A DNA stretch of 64,000 nt from Streptomyces sp. DH5 (GTDB lineage: Bacteria > Actinomycetota > Actinomycetes > Streptomycetales > Streptomycetaceae): positions 55,891 to 119,890 of the forward strand of contig NZ_JAHWGP010000025.1 of NCBI RefSeq assembly GCF_020873915.1, read 5' to 3'. Below, piece after piece: positions 53,118-63,228 of the stretch (within the stretch, counting starts at the first letter, position 1; each line of letters starts with the position of its first letter). Under the pieces are notes generated by a model that saw only the letters and a program-made list of their open reading frames with translations, searched no databases and was not told the DNA's origin. The position numbers and the translations under genes were made by a program.

Positions 53118-53909
53118 GTGCTCTCCCGCCTCACGCGTCCCCAGACAGTGGCCGCCCTCGCCGTCCCCGCGGCGGCCCTGCTGGCCACCGCCGCCTTCGC
53201 GCCGCTGCCCTTCTCCGTCGCGCAGCCGGGCATGACCGCGGACGTGCTCGGCGAGAACAAGGGGGCACAGGTCATCACCATCTCCGGCGCGCCCGTGCGG
53301 GAGACCAGCGGGCAGTTGCGGATGACGACCATCGAGGCGACCTCCCCGGACACCCGCGTCGGCCTCCCGGAGGTGATCGACAGCTGGTTCAGCACCGACC
53401 AGGCCGTCATGCCCCGCGACTCGGTCTACCCCAGCGGCGGCGACGTCGAGGAGATCGAGCGGTACAACCGGGAGCAGATGGAGCAGTCGCAGGACGAGGC
53501 GACCCGGGCCGCGCTGAACTACCTGAACCGCGCCGGCGAGGACATCGACGTCACCCTGAAGCTCGCCGACGTCGGCGGCCCCAGCGCCGGCCTGCTGTTC
53601 TCCCTCGGCATCGTCGACAAGCTGAACGGCGACGGCAGCGGCGGCGACCTCACCGGCGGCCGGATCGTCGCCGGGACCGGCACGATCGACGAGAAGGGCA
53701 CCGTCGGCGCGGTCGGTGGCGTCCCCCTGAAGACACAGGCGGCCCGGCGCGACGGCGCCACCGTCTTCCTGGTCCCGGAGGCCGAGTGCGCCGACGCGCG
53801 CACGGAACTCCCCGAGGGCCTGCGCCTGATCCCCGTCACCACCCTCAAGGGCGCCGTGCGGGCGCTGGTCGACCTGGAGAAGGGCACCGGCAAGGTCCCG
53901 AGCTGCTAG
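53118..53909 (+). CDS. Secreted Lon-type (S16) serine protease, YlbL-like
   Basis: This 263-residue protein starts at GTG 53118 with a signal/anchor helix (TVAALAVPAAALLATAAFAP). The Lon proteolytic domain is at the C-terminus, with Ser156 in VGGPSAGLLF and Lys205 in GGVPLKTQAA as the catalytic dyad and TGTIDEKGTVGAVGG between. No ATPase domain and no clear PDZ domain is present, so the middle part (YNREQMEQSQDEATRAALNY) replaces or degrades the PDZ of YlbL relatives. It should work outside the membrane. A -10-like tacgat lies 6 nt before the GTG, so the message is probably leaderless. Confidence 0.85.
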   Translation: MLSRLTRPQTVAALAVPAAALLATAAFAPLPFSVAQPGMTADVLGENKGAQVITISGAPVRETSGQLRMTTIEATSPDTRVGLPEVIDSWFSTDQAVMPRDSVYPSGGDVEEIERYNREQMEQSQDEATRAALNYLNRAGEDIDVTLKLADVGGPSAGLLFSLGIVDKLNGDGSGGDLTGGRIVAGTGTIDEKGTVGAVGGVPLKTQAARRDGATVFLVPEAECADARTELPEGLRLIPVTTLKGAVRALVDLEKGTGKVPSC

Positions 53910-53916
53910 AAGCCCC

Positions 53917-54894
53917 CTAGCCCTCCTTGACGAACCCTTCCGCCACCATCCAGTCCAGCGCCACCTGGTGCGGGTCCTCCCCGTCGACGTCCACCTTCGC
54001 GTTCAGCGTCTGCGCCACCTCGTTGTCCAGCCTCTCGGTGACGGGGGCGAGGACCTCGGCGATGGCCGGCCACTCCTCGAACGTGCCGGAGTTGACCGTC
54101 GGTGCCGCGTTGTAGTTGGGGAAGAACTTCCGGTCGTCCTCCATCACCACCAGGTTCATGGACTTGATGCGACCGTCGGTGGTGAAGACCTCCCCGTAGG
54201 TGCAGGCGCCGTCGGCGGTCTGGGTGTAGATGATCCCGGTGTCCATCTGCGTGACGTTGCCCGCCGGGACGTCCATGCCGTACGCCTTCTCCATGCCCGG
54301 CAGGCCGTCCGCGCGGTTGGCGAACTCGCCCTCCACGCACAGCGTCACCGCACCCGGGTCGGACTTCGCCAGCTCGGCCACGTCGGAGAGGGTCCGGGTG
54401 CCGTACCTCTCGAAGTTCGCCTGGTTCATGGCCAGGGCGTAGGTGTTGTTGAGCTCCGAGGGCTCCAGCCAGGTCACCCCTTCCTTCACGTCCGCGTCCC
54501 GCACCGCCAGCCACTGCTCGCGCGGATCGGGGATCGGCCTGCTGTTGCCCTGGTACGTGATCCACGCGGTGCCCGTGTACTCGAACCCGGCGTCCGCGTC
54601 GCCGTTGACGACGGCCTCCCGGGAGCCCACCGACCCCTGGATGCCGGTCCGGTCGATCACCTCCGCGCCGGCCGCCTGGAAGGCGATGCCCATGATCGCG
54701 CCGAGGATCAGCTGCTCGGTGAACTCCTTGGAGGTGACGGTGAGTTCCGCACCCTCCAGCGGCTTGCCCGCGCCGACCGAACCGGGTTCCACGTCGTCGA
54801 CCATCGGCGAGCCGCTGGTCAGCCCGCACGCCGGGGCCATCGCCAGCAGCACCCCGGCCAGGAACAGACGGACACCGGTACGTGCGCTCCTCAT
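53917..54894 (-). CDS. Osmoprotectant ABC transporter substrate-binding lipoprotein
   Basis: This 325-residue lipoprotein has a signal peptide and lipobox cysteine (LFLAGVLLAMAPACGLTSG) followed by an OpuAC/OpuBC-type fold: LTVTSKEFTEQLILGAIMGI, DAGFEYTGTAWITY, TYALAMNQANFERYGTRTLS. It should bind glycine betaine, choline or a related solute at the cell surface. Its ATG overlaps the stop of the upstream permease (ATGA), and it is the last gene of a four-gene leftward operon. Confidence 0.92.
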   Translation of the reverse strand: MRSARTGVRLFLAGVLLAMAPACGLTSGSPMVDDVEPGSVGAGKPLEGAELTVTSKEFTEQLILGAIMGIAFQAAGAEVIDRTGIQGSVGSREAVVNGDADAGFEYTGTAWITYQGNSRPIPDPREQWLAVRDADVKEGVTWLEPSELNNTYALAMNQANFERYGTRTLSDVAELAKSDPGAVTLCVEGEFANRADGLPGMEKAYGMDVPAGNVTQMDTGIIYTQTADGACTYGEVFTTDGRIKSMNLVVMEDDRKFFPNYNAAPTVNSGTFEEWPAIAEVLAPVTERLDNEVAQTLNAKVDVDGEDPHQVALDWMVAEGFVKEG

Positions 54895-55757
54895 GACCCC
54901 GCCTCCAGACCCCGCGGCCGCAGCAGCAGTTCCGCCAGCGAGGCCAGCCAGTCCACCAGCAGCGCGAGCGCCACGGTGAGGATCGAGCCCACCACCAGCA
55001 CCGGCATCCGCTGACTGGTGATCCCGGTGGTGATCAGCACGCCGAGCCCGCCGCCGCCACCGAACGTGGCGAGCGTCGCCGTGCCGACGTTCAGGACGAG
55101 TGCCGTCCGCACACCGGCGAGGATGAGCGGAACGGCCAGCGGCAGCTCCACCCGTGCGAGCACGCCCCGGGGGGACATGCCGATGCCGCGCGCCGCCTCC
55201 AGCAGCGTCGGGTCGTTGGCCTTCAGGCCGGCGATGGTGTTCGACAGCACCGGCAGCACGGCGTAGGCGATGATGCCGATCAGGGCGGCCCTGCGGCCGA
55301 TGCCCAGCCAGATCACCAGCAGCGCCAGCAGCCCGATCGCCGGGGTCGCCTGGCCCATGTTGGCCAGCGCCATCGCCGCCGGGGAGGCCCTGCGGAACAC
55401 CGGACGGGTCAGCAGGACGCCCAGCGGGATCGCGATGATCAGCACGAAGAACGTGGAGATCACGGTGAGTTCGATGTGCTGCCACAGGGCCTTGGACACC
55501 CGCCCGTCGGACAGCGCGTTCCGGGTGAGCGCGTCGAGGTCCGCCTGCTCGAACCACAGCCAGGTCGCGAGCAGCACGGCGATCAGCGCCGTCGGCAGGA
55601 ACGTCAGCTTCTGCCAGGTCACCCGGGGGTGCCGCGCGGCCGTGGACGGGGGAGCGGCCCCGGTGCCGTCGTCGGACGACCCGTCGTGCCCGTCGTGGAG
55701 GGCCGGGTCCTTCGCCGCGTGCCCGCCCTCGGGCCGCCGCCCGGAAGAGGTACTCAC
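54891..55757 (-). CDS. Osmoprotectant ABC transporter permease, second
   Basis: This 288-residue permease starts at GTG 55757, with ggaggcgaagg upstream and overlapping the ATPase stop (GTGA). A 45-residue hydrophilic leader precedes about six helices. The ATPase-coupling loop is GLKANDPTLLEAARGIGMSP with RVELPLAVPLILAGVRTALV after it. It is a BetU/OpuBB-type inner membrane component and pairs with the second permease 57058-57705 as a heterodimer. Confidence 0.92.
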   Translation of the reverse strand: MSTSSGRRPEGGHAAKDPALHDGHDGSSDDGTGAAPPSTAARHPRVTWQKLTFLPTALIAVLLATWLWFEQADLDALTRNALSDGRVSKALWQHIELTVISTFFVLIIAIPLGVLLTRPVFRRASPAAMALANMGQATPAIGLLALLVIWLGIGRRAALIGIIAYAVLPVLSNTIAGLKANDPTLLEAARGIGMSPRGVLARVELPLAVPLILAGVRTALVLNVGTATLATFGGGGGLGVLITTGITSQRMPVLVVGSILTVALALLVDWLASLAELLLRPRGLEAGS

Positions 55758-57037
55758 GCCTTCGCCTCCCCTCCGAAGCCCTCCTGCTCGGCGTGCGTCT
55801 GCGAGGCCTGCTGATCCTCCAGGCCGGCCTGCGCCTCCCGCGCCTCCAGCCGGTCCGCCTCCAGCAGTTCGTGCACGGAGTTCATCAGCGTCTCCACGTC
55901 CACGACACCCTCGTACGCGCCGCGCCGACCGGTGACCGGGACCCGGCCGGTGTTGTCGGTGAGCACCGCCTCCAGCGCGTCCCGCAGGGTCGCGTCCTGG
56001 GTCACCGTGTCGCCCACCAGCGCGCCCGCCCGGGCCAGGGAGCCCTTGGCGCGCATCATGTCGCCGCGCCGCAGCCACTTGTAGGGGCGGCCCTGCTTGT
56101 CGAGCACCAGCACCTCGTTGGTGCCGCCGGAGCGGAGCCTGGCGAAGATCTCCTGGAGCGGGTCGTCGACGCCCACCGTCGGGTAGTCGGTGATGCCCAC
56201 GTCCCGCACCCGGGTCAGGTTGAGCCGCTTCAGGGCCGCCCCCGCTCCGACGAAACCGGACACGAAGTCGTCGGCGGGGTTGGTGAGGATCGCCTCCGGG
56301 GTGTCGAACTGGGCGATGTGGGAGCGTTCGCGCAGCACCGCGATCCGGTCGCCGAGCTTGATCGCCTCGTCGAAGTCGTGGGTGACGAACACGATCGTCT
56401 TGTGCAGCTCCCGCTGGAGCCGGATCAGCTCGTCCTGGAGGTGGTCCCGGGTGATCGGGTCCACCGCGCCGAACGGCTCGTCCATCAGCAGCACCGGAGG
56501 ATCCGCCGCCAGCGCCCGCGCCACGCCCACCCGCTGCTGCTGGCCGCCGGACAGCTGACGCGGATAGCGGCCGTGGAACTCGCCCGGGTCCAGACCGACC
56601 AGGTCCAGCATCTCCTCCACCCGCGCCCGCACCCGGGCCGCCGGCCAGCGCAGCATCCTCGGCACCAGGGCGATGTTCTGCGCCACCGTCATGTGCGGGA
56701 ACAGCCCGCTCGCCTGGATCGCGTACCCGATCTTGCGGCGCAGCCGCACCGGGTCCATGTCGGTGACGTCCTCGCCGCCGATGCGGATCCGGCCGGCCGT
56801 CGGCTCGATCAGCCGGTTGATCATCTTCAGCAGGGTGGACTTCCCGCAGCCCGACGGGCCGACGAGGATCACCGTCTCGCCTTCCTCGAAGTCCATGCTG
56901 ACGTTGTCCACGGCCGGCGTCGCACTGCCCGGATACCGCTTGGTCAGACCCTCCAGCTCGATGGTCGCCCAGACCGACCGGGACTCCGTACCGGAGGCCT
57001 CGGGACCGGGCACGGAATCAGCCACGGAACTAGGCAC
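55754..57037 (-). CDS. Osmoprotectant ABC transporter ATPase with CBS domains
   Basis: This 427-residue ATPase starts at GTG 57037, with agggggatcc just upstream. Walker A is LVGPSGCGKSTLL, the signature LSGGQQQRVGVARAL and Walker B LLMDEPFGAVDP. The C-terminal 150 residues hold two CBS domains (VGVDDPLQEIFARLRSGGTN; TLRDALEAVLTDNTGRVPVT), which in OpuA sense ionic strength or nucleotides and gate transport. The start region lies in a 28-bp tandem duplication shared with the end of the upstream permease gene. Confidence 0.93.
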   Translation of the reverse strand: MPSSVADSVPGPEASGTESRSVWATIELEGLTKRYPGSATPAVDNVSMDFEEGETVILVGPSGCGKSTLLKMINRLIEPTAGRIRIGGEDVTDMDPVRLRRKIGYAIQASGLFPHMTVAQNIALVPRMLRWPAARVRARVEEMLDLVGLDPGEFHGRYPRQLSGGQQQRVGVARALAADPPVLLMDEPFGAVDPITRDHLQDELIRLQRELHKTIVFVTHDFDEAIKLGDRIAVLRERSHIAQFDTPEAILTNPADDFVSGFVGAGAALKRLNLTRVRDVGITDYPTVGVDDPLQEIFARLRSGGTNEVLVLDKQGRPYKWLRRGDMMRAKGSLARAGALVGDTVTQDATLRDALEAVLTDNTGRVPVTGRRGAYEGVVDVETLMNSVHELLEADRLEAREAQAGLEDQQASQTHAEQEGFGGEAKA

Positions 57038-57080
57038 GGATCCCCCTGGGAACGGAACTAGGCACGGATCCCCCTGGGAA
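57025..57080. repeat. 28-bp tandem duplication at the permease/ATPase junction
   Basis: The word cggaactaggcacggatccc and the next eight bases occur twice in tandem. One copy codes for the last residues and stop of the permease; the other supplies the ribosome site and GTG of the ATPase gene. Confidence 0.9.
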
Positions 57081-57705
57081 TGGTCAGCCGCCCGATCAGG
57101 ACGTACGCGGCGTCGAACAGCAGGGCGAGGACGATGATCCCGAGGGTGCCGGCGAGTACTTGGTTCAGGGCGTTCGAGCTGCCCAGCGAGGCGATCCCGC
57201 GGAAGATCAGGTTGCCCAGGCCGGGGCCGGAGGCGTAGGCGGCGATGGCCGCGATGCCCATCAGCATCTGGGTGGAGACCCGGATCCCGGTCAGGATCGG
57301 CGGCCACGCCAGCGGCAGCTCCACCCGCGCCAGCCGGGCCACGCGTGACATCCCGATCCCCTTCGCCGCGTCCACCAGCGACGGATCGACCCCGCGCAGG
57401 CCCACGATCGCGTTCCGCACGATCGGCAGCAGCCCGTACAGCGTCAGCGCGATCACCGTCGGCGGCACCCCGAGCCCCACGATCGGGATCAGCAGGCCGA
57501 TCATGGCCAGCGCGGGAATGGTCAGCAGGGTGGCGGTGGTGACCGTGGCGAGGTTGCCCGCCCACTCGCTGCGGTAGGTGACCACTCCGATCACCACGCC
57601 GAGCAGCGTCGCCACCACCATGCACTGGAAGACGACGCTGGCGTGCTGGTAGGCGTCGACGAGGATCTGCTGATGCCGGCTCCCCAGGTACTCCCAGAAG
57701 TTCAC
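57058..57705 (-). CDS. Osmoprotectant ABC transporter permease, first
   Basis: This 215-residue permease starts at GTG 57705 and is the first gene of the operon. About five to six helices surround the coupling loop GLRGVDPSLVDAAKGIGMSR. Its C-terminus ends TIPRGIRA, encoded by the left copy of a 28-bp duplication. It pairs with the second permease (54891-55757). No obvious promoter is seen in the 31 bp to the Lrp-type gene upstream, so transcription may start further upstream or read through from that gene. Confidence 0.92.
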   Translation of the reverse strand: MNFWEYLGSRHQQILVDAYQHASVVFQCMVVATLLGVVIGVVTYRSEWAGNLATVTTATLLTIPALAMIGLLIPIVGLGVPPTVIALTLYGLLPIVRNAIVGLRGVDPSLVDAAKGIGMSRVARLARVELPLAWPPILTGIRVSTQMLMGIAAIAAYASGPGLGNLIFRGIASLGSSNALNQVLAGTLGIIVLALLFDAAYVLIGRLTIPRGIRA

Positions 57706-57735
57706 AACGGCTCACCCCAGCTCGGCCAGGTCGGG

Positions 57736-58206
57736 TCACTCGCCGAGCGCGGCCTGCTCCACCAGCGGGATGATCCGCAGCGGAACGGGATTCTCCATGA
57801 CGATCGCCGTGGAGGCCCGGACGATGCCATCAAAGCCGACCACGCGGTCGATCACCCGCTGGAGATCGGCGTTGGAGCGCGCCACCAGCCGGCACATCAT
57901 GTCCCCGGTGCCGGTCGTGGTGTGCAGCTCCAGCACCTCCGGGACACCCGCCAAGTGGGCCCGTACATCGGCTCCTTGACCCTGCCGGATCTGCAGCGTG
58001 GCGAACGCCGTGACCGGGTAGCCGAGGGCCGCCGGATCCACCTCGGGGCCGAATCCGCGGATGACTCCGTTCGACTGAAGCCGGTCCAGGCGGGCCTGCA
58101 CCGTGCCGCGCGCCACCCCCAGCCGGCGGGACATCTCCAGCACCCCGATCCGCGGCTCCCGCGCCAGCAGCAGGATGATCCGCCCGTCCAGATGATCGAT
58201 CGCCAT
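57736..58206 (-). CDS. Lrp/AsnC-family transcriptional regulator
   Basis: This 156-residue regulator starts at ATG 58206, which has ggggagg 6 nt upstream; ATG 58227 is in frame but lacks that site. The N-terminal helix-turn-helix (MAIDHLDGRIILLLAREPRI, LEMSRRLGVARGTVQARLD) is followed by a RAM ligand domain (VTAFATLQIRQGQ, TTTGTGDMMCRLVARS). It is divergent from hpd, whose product is in tyrosine catabolism, so it probably controls hpd in response to an aromatic amino acid or its keto acid. It is on the same strand as the osmoprotectant operon, 31 bp before it. Confidence 0.9.
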   Translation of the reverse strand: MAIDHLDGRIILLLAREPRIGVLEMSRRLGVARGTVQARLDRLQSNGVIRGFGPEVDPAALGYPVTAFATLQIRQGQGADVRAHLAGVPEVLELHTTTGTGDMMCRLVARSNADLQRVIDRVVGFDGIVRASTAIVMENPVPLRIIPLVEQAALGE

Positions 58207-59477
<1,271 letters not shown>

Positions 59478-59530
59478 CCCCGCCCACCACCGCCCACCCG
59501 GGGGCCGGCACTCACCCCGGGGCCACCGCC

Positions 59531-59715
59531 GCCCTCCCGGGGGCTGGTGCTCCGCCCGGGCTGGCGCCCTCCCGGGGGCTGGTGCTCCGCCCGGGCTGGC
59601 GCCCTCCCGGGGGCTGGTGCTCCGCCCGGGCCGTCGCCCTCCCGGGGGCCGGTGCTCTCCCCGGGCCGCCGCCCTCCCGGGGGCTGGTGCTCTCCCCGGG
59701 CTGGCGCCCTCCCGG
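59531..59715. repeat. 35-bp tandem repeat array
   Basis: gccctcccgg recurs at 59531, 59566, 59601, 59636, 59671 and 59706, exactly 35 bp apart. The unit continues gggctggtgctccgcccggg with small variants. It is not CRISPR: there are no unique spacers. Confidence 0.92.
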
Positions 59716-59732
59716 CGCCCCGGCCCCACCCC

Positions 59733-60060
59733 GCGGCGGGCAGCCCTGCCGCCACTGCGGGCGGTCGTGCCGCTGGGGCGGCACGGGTGGGCGCAGCGGC
59801 TCCCCGCCGACGCCGGGCCGCGCCACCCACCCCCGGTGACACCGTGGGGGTGGGGGAGACCGCGCGGCCCGGCGCTTGCGGGGCGCCGTCGCGCCCGCCC
59901 TGGGTCGCGCCCTCCGGTGCCACCCCGCGGGTACGGCTGTCTGCGGCGGGCAGCCCTGCCGTCACTGCGGGCGGTCGTGCCGCTGGGGCGGCACGGGTGG
60001 GCGCAGCGGCTCCCCGCCGACGCCGGGCCGCGCCACCCACCCCCGGCGACACCGTCGGGG
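59733..60060. repeat. Duplicated 118-bp segment, offset 210 bp
   Basis: 59733-59850 and 59943-60060 are nearly identical (starting gcggcgggcagccctgccg), differing at only a few positions. The segment between differs. Confidence 0.88.
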
Positions 60061-60194
60061 GTGCTGCGCGGCTCGGCGCCCACAAGGTGCCGTCGCGCCC
60101 GCCCTCCCCCACTCTCGGCTTCGCCCGATTCGCGGGGGTGTGTCGCGTTCACGCGTGGTGTCCTGCGGTTCCGCTGCCCGGGGAGTCGCGGGGG

Positions 60195-61601
60195 TCAGGA
60201 GGACCCGGGTCCCGCCTGGAAGGCGGGTTCGCCCAGGCGGGTGAGGGCGGCTTTCGCCCTCGGCGCGCCCAGCGGGGAGAACCACGGGTTGATCTGGAGG
60301 GCCTCCCTCAGATGCCGTCGCGCCGCCCCGTACCGCTCCAGCGACCGCTCGATCATCCCCCGGTGGAACACGTACAGCGCACTGCGCACGCCCCCTCCCC
60401 GGGTCCCCTCGGTCGCCCGCACGGCGAACGGCAGCGCCTCCTCGTGCTCCCCGGCACGGTGCAGCGCCCACCCCAGCGCGTCCGCGACCTCCGTCGACGG
60501 CCCTCGCTCCCACGCCGCCCGCAGCCGCCGCACGGCAGCCGCCGCGTCCCCGTGGTCCGCCTCGAACCGGCCCAGCACCAGCGACTCGTCCGCCCCGTGC
60601 GCCGCGGCCGCCCGCACCCGCTCCCGCAGCACCCCGTACTGCACCCGGGCCGCCTGCTTCAGCCCCAGCGACTCGTACAGCTCGCCCAGTTCCAGCGCGT
60701 ACTCCGGCCGGGGCTGCTTCGCCAGCGCCGTCCGGTACGCGCTCAGCGCCTCCGTCATCCGCCCCAGTGACGCCAGTGCCCTGCCCTGACCGGCCTGCGC
60801 CGCCCGCTGATCGGGGTCGGTCCGCACCGCCTCCCGGAAGTGCCGCAGCGCGTCCTCCCGGTCGCCGCGCTCCCAGGCGAGCTGCCCGGCCCGCTCCAGG
60901 TACGCCGCCCGCTCGGCCGGCTCCCCGGCGGCGGACGCCGCGTCCGCGAGCTTCGCCGCCGCGTCCTCCCGCCAGCCGCGGTCCCGGTAGACGGCCGCCG
61001 CCCGCGCCATCACCGCGGGACCGGTGCGCAGCCCGGTGAGCCGCTCCAGCAGCCTGCCCGTCTCCTCGTCGTCCCCGAGCCCCGCCGACGCCTCGATGAG
61101 CAGTGGGTACGTCGTCCACCGCGTCGGCTCCAGCTTCCGCGCGGCCTCGCCCCACTCGCGCGCCCCGGCGTGGTCCCGCCGCGCGTTCGCCAGCGCCGCG
61201 AGCCCTCGCAGTGCCGGGGCGTTGCGCTCCGGCCGCAGTTCCAGCGAGGTGCGCAGTGCCTTCTCCGCCCGTGACCAGTACGCCGGGTCCGCCAGCCGCA
61301 GTCCCTGTGCCACCCGGACCGATCCGAGCACCGCCCAGGCCGCGGCGTCCCCGGGGTGCCGCTTCAGGTGCCGCTCCCGGTCCCCGGCCAGCGCCTCCAG
61401 GTCCGGCAGCGCGGCCGGTACCCCGCTGCCGACCGCGGCCAGCGCCCGTGCCTCGGCGGCCGGCCCGGGCGGCGCGGTCCCGTCCCACGGCAGCAGCACC
61501 AGCACCCCGCCCAGCGCGGCGCACCCGGCGGTGGAGGCGAGCAGTGCCCGGCGGCGCATCCGCCGGCGGGGCTCACGGGGCTTGTCGTCCATGGAGCACA
61601 C
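60195..61601 (-). CDS. Membrane-anchored TPR-repeat protein
   Basis: This 468-residue protein starts at GTG 61601, with ggggggtga 9 nt upstream; the ATG at 61592 is an alternative. A basic stretch and one signal-anchor helix (RRALLASTAGCAALGGVLVL) put the bulk outside or leave it anchored. The rest consists of about ten tetratricopeptide-like units (AWAVLGSVRVAQGLRLADP; REDALRHFREAVRTDPDQRA; TEALSAYRTALAKQPRPEYA). It probably scaffolds protein interactions. The exact partners are unknown. Confidence 0.87.
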   Translation of the reverse strand: MCSMDDKPREPRRRMRRRALLASTAGCAALGGVLVLLPWDGTAPPGPAAEARALAAVGSGVPAALPDLEALAGDRERHLKRHPGDAAAWAVLGSVRVAQGLRLADPAYWSRAEKALRTSLELRPERNAPALRGLAALANARRDHAGAREWGEAARKLEPTRWTTYPLLIEASAGLGDDEETGRLLERLTGLRTGPAVMARAAAVYRDRGWREDAAAKLADAASAAGEPAERAAYLERAGQLAWERGDREDALRHFREAVRTDPDQRAAQAGQGRALASLGRMTEALSAYRTALAKQPRPEYALELGELYESLGLKQAARVQYGVLRERVRAAAAHGADESLVLGRFEADHGDAAAAVRRLRAAWERGPSTEVADALGWALHRAGEHEEALPFAVRATEGTRGGGVRSALYVFHRGMIERSLERYGAARRHLREALQINPWFSPLGAPRAKAALTRLGEPAFQAGPGSS

Positions 61602-61702
61602 TGTGCGTCACCCCCCGCGTACGTACGATGATCACACTCCGAGGTGACGCGGCTGCCGTACACGGGGTTCACACCGATGGCCCCGGGTGCCACGCTGTGA
61701 TC

Positions 61703-63115
61703 ATGAGCCGTATCGAAGCGCGAAGCGATGAAGACACGGTGACCGCCGGCAGCCCCCTCGTCGACCGGCTGCTCGGCGGACTGCCCGCGGACGCCGTCCT
61801 CACCGACCCCGACGTCACGGCCTCCTACGCCCACGACATGGCGAGCTTCTGCCCGGCCGGCAGCCCCGCGGCGGTCGTGCTGCCGCGCACGGTCGAACAG
61901 GTCCAGCACGTCATGCGCACCGCCACCGAGCTGCGCGTCCCGGTCGTCCCGCAGGGCGCCCGCACCGGACTGTCCGGCGCCGCCAACGCCGTCGACGGCT
62001 GCATCGTGCTCGCCCTGACCCGGATGGACCGCATCCTGGAGATCAGCCCGGTCGACCGGATCGCCGTCGTCGAACCCGGCGTCGTCAACGCCGCCCTCGC
62101 CCGCGCCGTCGGCGAGCACGGCCTGTACTACCCGCCGGACCCCTCCAGTTGGGAGACGTGCACGATCGGCGGCAACATCGGCACCGCGTCGGGCGGGCTG
62201 TGCTGCGTGAAGTACGGCGTGACGGCCGAGTACGTCCTCGGCCTGGACGTCGTCCTCGCCGACGGCCGCCTGATGTCCACCGGCCGCCGCACCGCCAAGG
62301 GCGTCGCCGGGTACGACCTGACCCGTCTGTTCGTCGGCTCCGAGGGCTCCCTCGGCATCGTCGTCCGCGCGGTCCTCGCCCTGCGGCCCAAGCCGCCCGC
62401 ACAACTGGTGCTGGCCGCCGAGTTCTCCTCCGGCGCCGCCGCCTGCGACGCCGTGTGCCGCGTCATGGCGGGCGGCCATGTGCCCTCGCTCCTCGAACTC
62501 ATGGACCGCACGACGGTCAAGGCGGTCAACGACATGGCCCGCATGGGCCTGCCGGAGTCCACCGAGGCGCTGCTGCTGGCCGCCTTCGACACCACCGACC
62601 CCGCGGCGGACCTCGCCGCCGTCGGCGCGCTGTGCGAGGCCGCCGGGGCCACGCGGGTCGTCCCGGCCGAGGACGCCGCCGAGTCCGAACTGCTCCTCCA
62701 GGCACGGCGGATGTCGCTGGTCGCGCTGGAGGCGGTCAAGGGCACCACGATGATCGACGACGTGTGCGTGCCCCGCTCGAAGCTCGGCCAACTCATCGAC
62801 GGCGTGGAGCGGATCTCCGGGAAGTACCGGCTGACCATCGGCGTCGTCGCGCACGCGGGCGACGGCAACACGCACCCGACGGTCTGCTTCGACGCCACCG
62901 ACGCGCAGGAGTCGCGCCGGGCCCGGGAGTCCTTCGACGAGATCATGGCGCTCGGTCTGGAACTCGGCGGCACCATCACCGGCGAGCACGGCGTCGGCGT
63001 GCTCAAGAAGGAGTGGCTGGCGCGTGAACTCGGCCCGGTGGGCGTGGAGATGCAGCGGGCCGTCAAGAAGGTCTTCGATCCGCTCGGCATTCTGAACCCG
63101 GGCAAGCTCTTCTGA
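61703..63115 (+). CDS. GlcD-like FAD-linked oxidase
   Basis: This 470-residue flavoprotein starts at ATG 61703. It has a PCMH-type FAD domain (VLPRTVEQVQHVMRTATELR, PQGARTGLSGAANAVDGCIV, PPDPSSWETCTIGGNIGTAS) and a C-terminal FAD-linked oxidase domain (GVVAHAGDGNTHPTVCFD, GTITGEHGVGVLKKEWLARE, DPLGILNPGKLF). It is the D-lactate/glycolate/2-hydroxyglutarate dehydrogenase type and oxidises a 2-hydroxyacid. GlcE and GlcF partners are not adjacent. It is divergent from the TPR gene across about 100 bp. Confidence 0.9.
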   Translation: MSRIEARSDEDTVTAGSPLVDRLLGGLPADAVLTDPDVTASYAHDMASFCPAGSPAAVVLPRTVEQVQHVMRTATELRVPVVPQGARTGLSGAANAVDGCIVLALTRMDRILEISPVDRIAVVEPGVVNAALARAVGEHGLYYPPDPSSWETCTIGGNIGTASGGLCCVKYGVTAEYVLGLDVVLADGRLMSTGRRTAKGVAGYDLTRLFVGSEGSLGIVVRAVLALRPKPPAQLVLAAEFSSGAAACDAVCRVMAGGHVPSLLELMDRTTVKAVNDMARMGLPESTEALLLAAFDTTDPAADLAAVGALCEAAGATRVVPAEDAAESELLLQARRMSLVALEAVKGTTMIDDVCVPRSKLGQLIDGVERISGKYRLTIGVVAHAGDGNTHPTVCFDATDAQESRRARESFDEIMALGLELGGTITGEHGVGVLKKEWLARELGPVGVEMQRAVKKVFDPLGILNPGKLF

Positions 63116-63228
63116 CCCGAAGGTGCCCGAAAGGGGTGGGGTCCGGCCGGACGGGCGGTCAGGGCGCCGCCCGTCTGATAGATGTGGTCCCCCCGACCCA
63201 CCCCATCGAGCAGATACGGGACGACGGA

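Larger units (their letters stand above)
59478..60194. other. Repeat-rich spacer after hpd
   Basis: No gene is convincing here: long open frames exist in several phases but only because the repeats lack stops. It holds a 35-bp tandem array and a larger dispersed duplication listed separately. Confidence 0.75.

Noticed and set aside
59531-59715. CRISPR array
   Set aside because: The 35-bp units are contiguous with no unique spacers and no cas genes are near.
59547-60770. Long Pro/Gly/Arg-rich open frames after hpd
   Set aside because: They exist because the repeats contain no stops, run antisense into the TPR gene and match no family.
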